Source: an uncultured Prevotella sp. (GTDB taxonomy: Bacteria; Bacteroidota; Bacteroidia; Bacteroidales; Bacteroidaceae). Taken from it: DNA of 60,485 bases. Position 1 is the first letter of the stretch; every line of letters starts with the position of its first letter. Shown here in pieces: positions 24,296 to 32,714 of this stretch. The notes beneath the pieces were generated by a model, which ran no database searches, was not told the DNA's origin, and saw only the letters and a program-made list of their open reading frames with translations. The position numbers were made by a program, and so were the translations under genes. Location of the stretch: positions 1-60,485 of the forward strand of contig CAJODK010000017.1 in NCBI GenBank assembly GCA_905233245.1. Reading direction: 5' to 3'.

Positions 24296-27100
24296 ATGAA
24301 GAACAATTATTTACAGACATTATTACTGTTCATACTGATGAGTATGCTAACAGTCAGTGCTAATGCACTTGAATTTACAGTAAAGAACTCTGATGGGGTA
24401 GTCATACATTATGGAACGAACGATGATGGTGGAACAGTTTATGTTTATTATGTGGAAGGCGAGCCTGAGAAACTCGTAATTCCAAACGAAGTAACATATG
24501 ATAAAAAAACTTACAGGGTTACTGGAATAGGCATCTATAACTCTTCTATCTGCGGTTCAATAAAGAGTGTAACTATCCCTAAGAGTGTCACGCAAATAAA
24601 AGGTTGGGCATTTAGGAATGACCCACTTGAAAAGGTTATAATTGAGGATTTGGAAGCATGGTGTAATATTGAATTTGATATGGCATATAACAATTATTAT
24701 AATTGTGAAACCTATGCAAATCCTTTGGCAAACTCTACCCATTTATTTAGCGATGAGAATACTGAAATAACAGATTTGGTTATTCCAGATGGGGTTACAG
24801 AAATTAAGGACGGGGCATTCATGAGATGTCAAGGTATTAAATCTGTAACATTACCTAAAAGTGTTACAAGGATAGGTTGTGGAGCGTTTAAAGAATGTTC
24901 TGGGCTAAATTCTATAAACATTCCTGGTAATGTAACAAAAATAGAACATAATGCTTTTTATAAATGTAGTTCCTTGTCTTCCGTTACCATAGGATATGGT
25001 GTAGCAACAATAGGTGGACGTGCGTTTGCTAATTGTAGTAATATCAGAACGCTATATATTTCTAATAGTGTTACTGTCATTGACAACGAGGCGTTTTCGT
25101 TTTGTAGCAATCTTGAATCACTCATGATTCCTAATAGTGTTGTTAGGATAGGTTCGGCGGCTTTTAGCAACTGTTCAGGCTTAACAACTGTTTCATTTGG
25201 CAAGAACTTAAAAGAAATCGAGTGGTGCGCTTTTTCTGAATGTTCTAAATTACAATCTGTTATAGTACCGAACAGTGTAACAACCATTGGGAATGGTGCG
25301 TTCTCAGATTGCAAGGGGATAAAAAATATAGTAATAGGAGATGGAACAACAACTATTGACGGTGCTTTCAGTTATTGTAAAGGACTGACATCTGTTACAC
25401 TTGGAAAGAATATTAATACTATGGTTGGAACTTTCACTGGTTGCACAGGTCTTCAGTCAATACATATTCCAGGTAGCGTAACCAACATGGCATCTGCTTT
25501 TGAAGGTTGCGACGGACTTAATTCCATTTTCTGTGACATTGAAGACCCAACGAACGTTGCTTGTGGAAATTTCAGTGATGCAGTTTACAGCAAGGCTACA
25601 CTGTATGTGCCCGAAGGAACAATGGACCTTTACAAGTCTGCCGATGGCTGGAAGAATTTTGCAAAGATTGCCGTAGTGGGTTCTGGTACATATACTTTGA
25701 CATACAAGATAGATAACGAGGTTTATAAAACAGAACAATATACAACAGGAGCAATAATTACGCCAGAGGAAGCTCCAGAAAAGAAGAACTACACTTTCGC
25801 AGGCTGGATGAACATGCCAGAGCGTATGCCTGCTGAAGACTTGGAGGTAACAGCCGTATATATACCAGACTTTGTGGATGATGTAAATAACACTCTTGCT
25901 ATCAGCAACATGACTGCTTACAAGGATCAACAGGTAGTGTTGCCAATAGAAATGAATAACACTTCTGATATTACAGCATTCCAGTTTGACCTCTATTTAC
26001 CAGAGGGAATAACTATAGCAAAGGACGAAGGCGACAAATATGTAGTTAACTACGATAGCCGTACAGATACAGACCAACACGAACTTGTTTATAAAATGCA
26101 AAGCGATGGTGCAATACGTTTTGTATGTACGTCAATGAGTGGAGCGACATTTAGTGGCAACGAAGGAATATTAATTAATATAACTTTAGATGTAACTTCA
26201 GACATAGAAGAAGGTTACTACAAAATAAAGCTAAAGAATATAGAACTGTCTGACAAGATGGGCATAGCGCATAATACAATGGAGGTAACATCAACAGTTG
26301 ACATAAAAGCAATTACCCCAGGCGATGTTGACGGCACAGGCACAGTGAGTGTGAACGATGCTGTATGCGTGATAAACTACATACTCGGTTCACCAGCAGA
26401 GGACTTCATAGAACCTGCTGCCGACCTTGACGGCAACGGAGTGATAACGGTGAATGACGTGGTGATACTCATCAATGACTACATTCTCGGAGGCAACAGC
26501 CAGAACAGTCTTGACCTTGCATTCTTAGAGGATGTGACTGCAAATGATGACTACCTCTTTATTAACGACATCACCATGAAGGCAGGCGAGACGACAGAGG
26601 TGGAGGTATTTATGAATACCAACCGAAATGATATACAGGGACTGCAGTGCGACATATACCTGCCTGAGGGTATGGAGTTTGTACCTGAAGAGGATGGTGA
26701 TGAGAAATACTATGCCGACAAGGGCGGCAGAGCTGCCAAGTCACACAGCGTGGCTGCACAACTGAGGGAAGACGGCTCTGTACGTGTGGTAGAGACAAGT
26801 ACCTCTGGTGCTAAGTTTAAGGATAATGACCAGGCTGTATTCTACTTCACTGTGAAGGCAAAGGAGAACATGGTGGCTGGCAATTATGAGATAAAACTCG
26901 CCAATATGGAACTCTCATACGGTGGCACTCCTATCAACCCAAGTGACAGGACAGCGAAGGTGGTAATAACCGACCCTTCAGCCATCAATGGCATTAATGC
27001 AGAGGATGCCAAGTCCTTCGTTGGCAAGTTCATCAAGGACAACAAGATTATAATAATGAAGAATGGCAAGAAACACTCTGTTTCTGGTCAGGGAATGTAA
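24296..27100 (+). CDS. BspA-like leucine-rich repeat surface protein with cohesin- and dockerin-like modules
   Basis: A 934-residue exported protein. Order: signal peptide (LQTLLLFILMSMLTVSANA); BspA-type LRR_5 units of about 23 residues (IPNSVVRIGSAAFSNCSGL) from about 60 to 450; an InlB-B-repeat-like module (463-525, YTLTYKIDNEVYKTEQY... FAGWM); a cohesin-like beta domain (about 530-670); a dockerin-like double calcium loop (673-735, GDVDGTGTVSVNDAVCVINY and DLDGNGVITVNDVVILIN); a second cohesin-like domain (about 750-890); and a short C-terminal tail. Both partners of a cohesin-dockerin pair in one chain suggest self-association or display. The 5' half is visibly more AT-rich than the 3' half, hinting at a mosaic origin. 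Confidence 0.9.
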   Translation: MKNNYLQTLLLFILMSMLTVSANALEFTVKNSDGVVIHYGTNDDGGTVYVYYVEGEPEKLVIPNEVTYDKKTYRVTGIGIYNSSICGSIKSVTIPKSVTQIKGWAFRNDPLEKVIIEDLEAWCNIEFDMAYNNYYNCETYANPLANSTHLFSDENTEITDLVIPDGVTEIKDGAFMRCQGIKSVTLPKSVTRIGCGAFKECSGLNSINIPGNVTKIEHNAFYKCSSLSSVTIGYGVATIGGRAFANCSNIRTLYISNSVTVIDNEAFSFCSNLESLMIPNSVVRIGSAAFSNCSGLTTVSFGKNLKEIEWCAFSECSKLQSVIVPNSVTTIGNGAFSDCKGIKNIVIGDGTTTIDGAFSYCKGLTSVTLGKNINTMVGTFTGCTGLQSIHIPGSVTNMASAFEGCDGLNSIFCDIEDPTNVACGNFSDAVYSKATLYVPEGTMDLYKSADGWKNFAKIAVVGSGTYTLTYKIDNEVYKTEQYTTGAIITPEEAPEKKNYTFAGWMNMPERMPAEDLEVTAVYIPDFVDDVNNTLAISNMTAYKDQQVVLPIEMNNTSDITAFQFDLYLPEGITIAKDEGDKYVVNYDSRTDTDQHELVYKMQSDGAIRFVCTSMSGATFSGNEGILINITLDVTSDIEEGYYKIKLKNIELSDKMGIAHNTMEVTSTVDIKAITPGDVDGTGTVSVNDAVCVINYILGSPAEDFIEPAADLDGNGVITVNDVVILINDYILGGNSQNSLDLAFLEDVTANDDYLFINDITMKAGETTEVEVFMNTNRNDIQGLQCDIYLPEGMEFVPEEDGDEKYYADKGGRAAKSHSVAAQLREDGSVRVVETSTSGAKFKDNDQAVFYFTVKAKENMVAGNYEIKLANMELSYGGTPINPSDRTAKVVITDPSAINGINAEDAKSFVGKFIKDNKIIIMKNGKKHSVSGQGM

Positions 27101-27130
27101 TAATCTTAGTTGTTGTTATAACCAAACATC

Positions 27131-27162
27131 AGTGCCTCGCTCCCATTCAAGAGCGAGGCACT
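27131..27162 (+). terminator. hairpin after the BspA-like gene
   Basis: Perfect 12-bp stem AGTGCCTCGCTC/GAGCGAGGCACT with an 8-nt loop; no strong T tract follows. Confidence 0.7.
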
Positions 27163-27485
27163 ATTGTGTGTTAAGCAAGAAGTTCGTGATGCCTATTTGC
27201 TAAGCTTTTTCCAAAGCCATAGAACTACTGCGGATGCTCATTGCAGAGAAAACTTCCCTGCAGAGGGTAATGAAAAGATTTTGATTCTTCAAGAAAATCA
27301 GGAAAGGAATACATCGCAAATGATGATTGTAACGTAGTGATTGAGAATGGATTTGCTATCTATAGAAATTTGTTTTGCAAGGTGTCACCTGTCACCTTTG
27401 GGGGATAAGTGGCTGAATATGAGGAAATAAAGTGGGTGACACTTGATAGATGAAGTGTCACCAAGTGTCACTAGATATCACTTCT
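27163..27485. other. gene-free stretch with GTGTCACC repeats
   Basis: No credible gene. It holds GGTGTCACC and TGTCACC side by side (27381-27396), then a perfect 10-bp hairpin GGTGACACTT/AAGTGTCACC (27435-27462) and another GTGTCAC copy (27465-27471). These look like remains of an iteron-like or mobile element. Confidence 0.6.
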
Positions 27486-27569
27486 GTGGGTGCTTAGCGC
27501 CCATCTGCGGGTACTTAGCGCCTACGTGCGGGTGCTATGCTTCCAGATGCGGGTGCTAAGCACCTGCAA
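27486..27569 (+). repeat. four tandem 21-bp units
   Basis: Four exact-length units begin at 27486, 27507, 27528 and 27549, with consensus GCGGGTGCTTAGCNCCNNNN. Two more units with the same 21-bp register occur at 44162-44203. Confidence 0.85.
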
Positions 27570-27571
27570 GT

Positions 27572-27626
27572 AATCCGAGTCGGATTGTACGCCCTTGCTA
27601 AGCAAGGGCGCGCTGTTGCTTAGCAA
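27572..27626. repeat. three palindromes after the 21-bp array
   Basis: AATCCGA-G-TCGGATT (27572-27586), GCCCTTGCT-A-AGCAAGGGC (27591-27609) and TTGCTTAGCAA (27616-27626), all perfect. The last two share the TTGCTWAGCAA core. Confidence 0.8.
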
Positions 27627-27719
27627 TAGCATCCCCTAGCTATGCCGCTCGGATTTGCCGCTTTGCTTGCAAAGAACAGAGTATTTTTGCAGTTATTTGG
27701 CAGTTTGAGAAAAATATTG

Positions 27720-27727
27720 TAACTTTG
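27720..27727 (+). promoter_or_regulatory. promoter of the GlsB-like gene and sppA
   Basis: TAACTTTG with TTTG at 27696-27699 (20-bp spacing); leader about 33 nt. Confidence 0.8.
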
Positions 27728-27764
27728 CATTTTAAATGTTTCACAGAAAAAAGAACGACAAATT

Positions 27765-27998
27765 ATGATAATAGGAATTATAACAGGTATCTTGGCAGGC
27801 TTCATCGCAGCTAAGATTACCAACGGACAGGGTAAGGGGTGCCTGATGGACCTGATTCTGGGTATTGTGGGTGGCTTTGTTGGTGGTACTCTCTTTGGCC
27901 TGCTGGGCATAGGTCCTGCCTACAACTGGCTTGGCGAACTCATCACCTCGGTATGCGGTGCAGTAGTGGTATTGTGGTTGTGGAACAAACTGAAATAA
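27765..27998 (+). CDS. GlsB/YeaQ/YmgE family membrane protein
   Basis: A 77-residue inner-membrane protein with three hydrophobic segments (IIGIITGILAGFIAAKI, ILGIVGGFVGGTLFGLLG, ELITSVCGAVVVLWLW) and the Gly-rich pattern of the transglycosylase-associated/stress-response family. No enzymatic activity is established for it. It is read with sppA, which starts 7 nt later. Confidence 0.9.
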   Translation: MIIGIITGILAGFIAAKITNGQGKGCLMDLILGIVGGFVGGTLFGLLGIGPAYNWLGELITSVCGAVVVLWLWNKLK

Positions 27999-28005
27999 AC
28001 GGAAA

Positions 28006-29790
28006 GTGAAAAGTTTTCTGAAATATACACTGGCGACTGTCTGCGGTCTGCTGATATTCAGCATAGTAGCTGTCATCATCATTATTGCCATAGCTGTCGG
28101 TTCGGCATCGTCGGGCAGTTCGGTGGCAGAGGTGAAGGACAACTCTGTCTTCGTGCTCAAACTCGACGGCGTCATTGATGAGCGCGCTGAAGAGGGCAGT
28201 CCGATGGACATGCTGCTGGGACGGAACGATATGTCGGCGATGGGTCTGGACGACATCGTGACGAGCATACGCAGGGCTGCCAAGGAGGATGGCATCAAGG
28301 GTATATACATAGAAGGTGGCGTGGCAAGTTTTGACTCTCCCGCTACTGCCCAGCAGGTGAGGGATGCGCTGAAGGACTTCAAGAAGAGCGGCAAGTGGAT
28401 TTACGCCTATGCCGACGGCTACACGCAGGCTGCTTACTATGTGGCTTCGGTGGCTGACTCGCTGTTCCTCAACCGCACTGGCATGATAGAGCTGAAGGGC
28501 ATGGGCGGCAAGAGAGAATTCCTGACGGGATTCTACGACAAGATTGGCGTGAAGTACCAGGCTGTTCGCGTAGGCAAATACAAGAGCGCCATAGAGAGCG
28601 TCACCCGTAAGGACATGAGCCCCGAGAACAAGGAACAGACTCTGGCATACCAAAATGGCATCTGGCAGCACTGGCTGAAGGACATCGCCGAGAGCCGTAA
28701 GACAGAGGCCAGCAAGATAGACCAGATGGTGAGCGACAGCATCCTGGCATTCGCCAATCCAGAGGACTATCTGAAGGGCAAACTCGTGGACAGACTGATG
28801 TATCCTGACGAGATAAAGAAAGCGATAAAGAGCAAACTAAAGATAAAAGACGACGACATTAATCAGTTGACACTCAGCGATATGAAGTCTCTGCCTGAAG
28901 AAAAGGAAGAGAAAGGCGAGAAAGTGGCTGTGTACTACGCATACGGCGAGATAATAGACCAGCAGACGAGCCTCTTCGCTACTGAGCACAGCATCATAGG
29001 CAACGAGACTGTGGAGGACCTCAACGACCTCGCAGAGGACGATGACGTCAAGGCTGTGGTGATACGAGTCAACTCGCCTGGCGGCAGTGCCGTAGCCTCT
29101 GAGCAGATATGGCGCGCCATAAAGCAACTGAAGGCGAAGAAGCCCGTAGTCATTTCGATGGGCGGACTGGCAGCATCGGGCGGATACATGATAAGTTGCG
29201 GAGCCAACTACATCTTTGCCGAGCCCACCACCATCACGGGCAGCATCGGCATATTCGGCATAGTGCCCAACTTCAGCGGACTGGCTACCGACAAACTTGG
29301 CGTCACCTTCGATGGCACTAAGACCAACCGCTATACCGACTTCGAGGAGAACCTCATACTCGGCAAGGACAACAGCGCAGAGATTCGCTTCCTGCAAAGC
29401 CATGTGGACAGAGGCTATGAGCGCTTTCTGAGCATCGTGGCCGATGGCAGGAAGATGAAGCGTGACGATGTTCACGCCATAGCACAAGGTCGTGTGTGGC
29501 TTGCCAGTGATGCCCTGCCCATCAAACTCATCGACCGCCTCGGCTCACTCGACGATGCCATCAAGAAGGCTGCCGAACTGGCTAAGCTCAAGGAATATCA
29601 CACGGAGAACTACCCAGAGCCTCAGCCCTGGTACGAGAGCCTGCTGGACAGTGATAAGAAGCGTGGCACGTATCTCGACAGCGAACTACACGAGCTGCTG
29701 GGCAGCATGTATGAACCCGTGATAGAGATGCGTCGCGATGCACAGCGCAACCGCCTGCAGGCACGACTGCCAATGATGTTGAACTTCTAA
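28006..29790 (+). CDS. sppA: signal peptide peptidase SppA, 67K type
   Basis: Membrane-anchored Ser/Lys protease that degrades leftover signal peptides on the periplasmic side. 594 residues: N-terminal membrane anchor (VAVIIIIAIAVG), first half with the catalytic Lys region (VRVGKYKSAIESVTR), second half with NSPGGSAVASEQIW and the nucleophile in GGLAASGGYMISCGA, then TTITGSIGIFG. Tandem domains as in E. coli protease IV. The start codon is GTG; no ATG fits. Followed by a 49-codon gene and pepO. Confidence 0.95.
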   Translation: MKSFLKYTLATVCGLLIFSIVAVIIIIAIAVGSASSGSSVAEVKDNSVFVLKLDGVIDERAEEGSPMDMLLGRNDMSAMGLDDIVTSIRRAAKEDGIKGIYIEGGVASFDSPATAQQVRDALKDFKKSGKWIYAYADGYTQAAYYVASVADSLFLNRTGMIELKGMGGKREFLTGFYDKIGVKYQAVRVGKYKSAIESVTRKDMSPENKEQTLAYQNGIWQHWLKDIAESRKTEASKIDQMVSDSILAFANPEDYLKGKLVDRLMYPDEIKKAIKSKLKIKDDDINQLTLSDMKSLPEEKEEKGEKVAVYYAYGEIIDQQTSLFATEHSIIGNETVEDLNDLAEDDDVKAVVIRVNSPGGSAVASEQIWRAIKQLKAKKPVVISMGGLAASGGYMISCGANYIFAEPTTITGSIGIFGIVPNFSGLATDKLGVTFDGTKTNRYTDFEENLILGKDNSAEIRFLQSHVDRGYERFLSIVADGRKMKRDDVHAIAQGRVWLASDALPIKLIDRLGSLDDAIKKAAELAKLKEYHTENYPEPQPWYESLLDSDKKRGTYLDSELHELLGSMYEPVIEMRRDAQRNRLQARLPMMLNF

Positions 29791-29804
29791 GCACTGCAAG
29801 ACGG

Positions 29805-29954
29805 ATGGCATACAAGAATCGTTTTACGCAGTCGGAGGAGTTTCGCAGAGACGAACTCATACGCCTCATAGAAGCCCATGTAGAAAGACTGACGCTGGCA
29901 GAACTTGAGGCACTCTATTACGATATGACTACCAAATCATACATCAACGACTAA
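29805..29954 (+). CDS. small unknown protein between sppA and pepO
   Basis: A 49-residue ORF beginning MAYKNRFTQSEEFRRDEL and ending YYDMTTKSYIND; strongly helical and acidic, with regular codon use. It starts 15 nt after sppA and its stop overlaps the next ATG (TAATG), so it is well placed as a real, translationally coupled gene. No family recognised. Confidence 0.7.
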   Translation: MAYKNRFTQSEEFRRDELIRLIEAHVERLTLAELEALYYDMTTKSYIND

Positions 29955-31933
29955 TGAAAAAAATACTGATGATAATGGCAACAATGGCTGCCTCAATGAC
30001 AATGACGGCGCAGGACGTGCGCCCTGGTGATGATTTCTACGAATACGCATGCGGCGACTGGGTGAGGAATAACCCTCTGCCAGCGGCTTATTCACGTTAC
30101 GGCACCTTCGAACGCCTGGAAGAGGACAACGACAAACGCGTCAACAGCATTCTGACAGAACTGCGGGACAATACCTACAAGAAAGGTACGATAGAGCAGA
30201 AATTGAGCGACCTCTACAAACTGGCGATGGACTCCGTGCGTCGCAACAGCGAGGGCGTGGCTCCCGTGATGCCTGTCATCAAGAGACTGGAGGCAGCAAA
30301 GACCACCAAGGAACTGCTGGACATACAACTCTCGCTGGCGCCATACGGCGAGGAGGAATTCTACAACACATACATCGGTGCTGACGATAAGAATGCTTCG
30401 CAAAACATCCTGAGCATCTCTCAGAGCGGACTGTCACTGAAGCAGAAAGAATATTATCTGGACAACGACAAGGCTACGGTGAAGATTCGTGAGGGATTCA
30501 AGAAGCATATCGTAAAAATGTTTCAACTCTTCGGATTCAGCAAGAAGGAAGCCACGAAGAAGATGCAGAATATCATGAGCGTAGAGACAGCCTTGGCTAA
30601 GGTGTCGAAGTCGAAGACAGAACTGCGCGACCCAGAGACCAACTACAACAAGATGACTCTCACGGAGTTCCTGCAGAAGTACCCTCACCTACCCTTCCTG
30701 GAACAGATGCAGGCACAGAGTATTGACAGGAAATTCGTAGAGGAGATAGTAGTAGGTCAGCCAGCATTCCTCGAGGGAGCAGACAGACTGGTGGCAAACA
30801 TGAAGCCAGAGGTGTATCGCGACGTGATAGAATGGAGCATCATCTCTGGCGCTGCCAACTACCTGAGCGATGCCACTGTGGCTGAGAAGTTTGACTTCAA
30901 CGGCCGCATACGCTCTGGCAGCAAGGAGAATTTCCCTCTCTGGAAACGCAGCACCAATCAGGTGGGACGCATGATGGGTGAGGCACTGGGCAAACTGTAT
31001 TGCGAGAAATTTTTCCCCGAGGCATCCAAAAAGCGTATGACTACGCTGATAAAGAACCTGCAGATAGCTCTGGGCGAGCGCATCGCAGCTCAGGAGTGGA
31101 TGGATGACTCAACAAAGATAAACGCCCTGCTGAAACTAAACTCCTTCTATGTAAAGGTGGGCTATCCTGACAAGTGGACAGACATGACAAAACTGGAGAT
31201 AGACCCTGAGAAGTCTTACTACGACAACGTGATGGCGTGCATGAAGTTCTGGAATGAGTGGAACATCAACCACAAAGTGGGCAAACCCGTGGACCGAGAC
31301 GACTGGCACATGACACCACAGACGGTAAATGCATACTACAACCCTACGACCAACGAGATATGCTTCCCAGCGGGTATCCTGCAACCTCCATTCTTCGACA
31401 TGCAGGAGGATGATGCCTTCAACTACGGCGCTATCGGCGTGGTGATAGGTCACGAGATGACTCACGGCTTTGATGACATGGGGCGCCACTACGACAAGGA
31501 CGGCAACATGCATGACTGGTGGACAGAGACCGACATCAAGGACTTTGCGGAGCGTACGGGCAAGTATGCCGACTTCTTCTCAAACATCAATGTACTGCCA
31601 GACCTGAAGGCCAACGGACGCCTGACGCTTGGCGAAAACCTCGCTGACCACGGAGGTCTGCAGGTGGCTTGGTACGCCTATAAGAATGCTACAAAGAATG
31701 CTCCTGCCAACAAGGAGGCAGACCAGCGCTTCTTCCGCGCCTATGCTGGCGTATGGGCCAACAATATTACCGAAGCAGAGATACGTAATCGCACCAAGAG
31801 CGATCCTCACTCACTGGGGCGCTGGCGTGTCAATGGCGCTCTGCCGCATATCGACGCCTGGTATGATGCATTCGATGTGAAGGAAGGTGACAAAATGTAC
31901 ATTCCAAAGGAGGAACGCCTGCAATTGTGGTAA
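29954..31933 (+). CDS. pepO: M13 family metalloendopeptidase (PepO-like)
   Basis: Secreted zinc endopeptidase of the neprilysin family. A signal peptide (ILMIMATMAASMTMTAQ), then the PGDDFYEYACGDW N-terminal motif, NAYYNPTTNEICFPAGILQPPFF, the zinc site IGHEMTHGFDDMGR, the third ligand in LTLGENLADHGGLQVAW, and a C-terminal KEGDKMYIPKEERLQLW. 659 residues, full length; all catalytic residues present. Last gene of a GlsB-sppA-small ORF-pepO run. Confidence 0.95.
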   Translation: MKKILMIMATMAASMTMTAQDVRPGDDFYEYACGDWVRNNPLPAAYSRYGTFERLEEDNDKRVNSILTELRDNTYKKGTIEQKLSDLYKLAMDSVRRNSEGVAPVMPVIKRLEAAKTTKELLDIQLSLAPYGEEEFYNTYIGADDKNASQNILSISQSGLSLKQKEYYLDNDKATVKIREGFKKHIVKMFQLFGFSKKEATKKMQNIMSVETALAKVSKSKTELRDPETNYNKMTLTEFLQKYPHLPFLEQMQAQSIDRKFVEEIVVGQPAFLEGADRLVANMKPEVYRDVIEWSIISGAANYLSDATVAEKFDFNGRIRSGSKENFPLWKRSTNQVGRMMGEALGKLYCEKFFPEASKKRMTTLIKNLQIALGERIAAQEWMDDSTKINALLKLNSFYVKVGYPDKWTDMTKLEIDPEKSYYDNVMACMKFWNEWNINHKVGKPVDRDDWHMTPQTVNAYYNPTTNEICFPAGILQPPFFDMQEDDAFNYGAIGVVIGHEMTHGFDDMGRHYDKDGNMHDWWTETDIKDFAERTGKYADFFSNINVLPDLKANGRLTLGENLADHGGLQVAWYAYKNATKNAPANKEADQRFFRAYAGVWANNITEAEIRNRTKSDPHSLGRWRVNGALPHIDAWYDAFDVKEGDKMYIPKEERLQLW

Positions 31934-31936
31934 CTG

Positions 31937-32037
31937 AAAAAATGGGAAAAGTCCGCTCAGCAACCCTCTGACCGAAGTCTTTGGAAATGCACGAGCGGAC
32001 CCACCCACCTTAAAAAATATCTCGTATCTTTTTTAGC
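31937..32037 (-). ncRNA. candidate small RNA antisense-adjacent to pepO
   Basis: On the minus strand a TACCTTTG promoter (32050-32043) precedes about 100 nt ending in a hairpin with stem GTCCGCTC/GAGCGGAC (32000-31993 with 31958-31951), an inner GAC-UUCG-GUC tetraloop stem (31979-31970) and a following TTTTCCCATTTTTT tract. No ORF of note. Its 3' end faces the pepO stop. Promoter, structure and terminator are seen; being a functional RNA is inference. Confidence 0.6.
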
Positions 32038-32042
32038 GAGTG

Positions 32043-32050
32043 CAAAGGTA
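32043..32050 (-). promoter_or_regulatory. promoter of the candidate sRNA
   Basis: TACCTTTGCAC on the minus strand, preceded by a run of CTTTCAT/CTTTCAA heptamers (32063-32090), as at the rpmB promoter. Confidence 0.65.
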
Positions 32051-32062
32051 CGGTTTTTTAGG

Positions 32063-32090
32063 TGAAAGTTGAAAGATGAAAGATGAAAGT
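32063..32090 (-). repeat. 7-bp tandem repeat upstream of the sRNA promoter
   Basis: Four heptamers on the minus strand (CTTTCAT, CTTTCAT, CTTTCAA, CTTTCAC). Same motif as at 13693-13727. Confidence 0.75.
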
Positions 32091-32138
32091 TTTATACTAA
32101 ATACGTTTTCTTGATAACAGTCAAAACAACACTTGATA

Positions 32139-32714
32139 ATGAATAAGTACTACGCAATAGCATACAAACTCTACACCACAAAGGCTGGTGTAAAGAAAAT
32201 GGAAGAAGAGGCTACAACTGAGGAGCCTTTCGTGTTTATCTCTGGCTTCGGCACTACTATTCCGGGCTTTGAGAAGGAGATAGAAAAACTCGCAGAGGGT
32301 GAGACATTCGACTTCACCATTCCCTCCGCAGAGGCTTACGGTGAATACGTGGCAGAACGCGTCATCACGCTTGACAAGAGTATCTTCCAAATCAACGGTG
32401 TATTTGACGCCAACATGATATACGTCGGCGCCATCATCCCGCTACAGAATGAGGACGGCATGCGATTCATGGGTAAGGTGCTTGAGGTGACAGACAACAA
32501 GGTGAAGGTGGACCTCAATCATCCTCTTGCTGGTTGTGACCTCAACTTTGTGGGTTCGGTAAAGGAATGTCGCGAGGCTACCAATGAGGAAATCACCCTA
32601 ATGATTAACCGTCTCTCTGGTGGCGGATGCGGTGGTTGCAGTGGTGGTTGCCACTCCGGTGATGGCGGTTGCGGGAATAATAGTTGCGACGGTAATTGTG
32701 ATTGCAAGAAATGA
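32139..32714 (+). CDS. slyD: FKBP-type peptidyl-prolyl isomerase, SlyD-like
   Basis: Proline isomerase and metal-binding chaperone. 191 residues: FKBP halves ([38 protein letters not shown]) around an insert-in-flap domain ([17 protein letters not shown]), then a C-terminal metal-binding tail of Cys, His and Gly ([18 protein letters not shown]). A TTG reading starts two codons earlier; the ATG at 32139 is preferred. Its stop overlaps the aroC start (ATGA). Confidence 0.93.
   Translation: MNKYYAIAYKLYTTKAGVKKMEEEATTEEPFVFISGFGTTIPGFEKEIEKLAEGETFDFTIPSAEAYGEYVAERVITLDKSIFQINGVFDANMIYVGAIIPLQNEDGMRFMGKVLEVTDNKVKVDLNHPLAGCDLNFVGSVKECREATNEEITLMINRLSGGGCGGCSGGCHSGDGGCGNNSCDGNCDCKK

Noticed and set aside
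27486..27569. 21-bp array as CRISPR
   Set aside because: Units are contiguous without unique spacers of spacer length, and no cas genes are near.
31951..32000. GTCCGCTC/GAGCGGAC hairpin as the pepO terminator
   Set aside because: On the plus strand no T tract follows the stem; the T-rich tract and promoter are on the minus strand.
31937..32037. Candidate sRNA as SRP (4.5S) RNA or tmRNA
   Set aside because: The conserved SRP domain IV tetraloop region and a tmRNA tRNA-like end with tag frame are absent.
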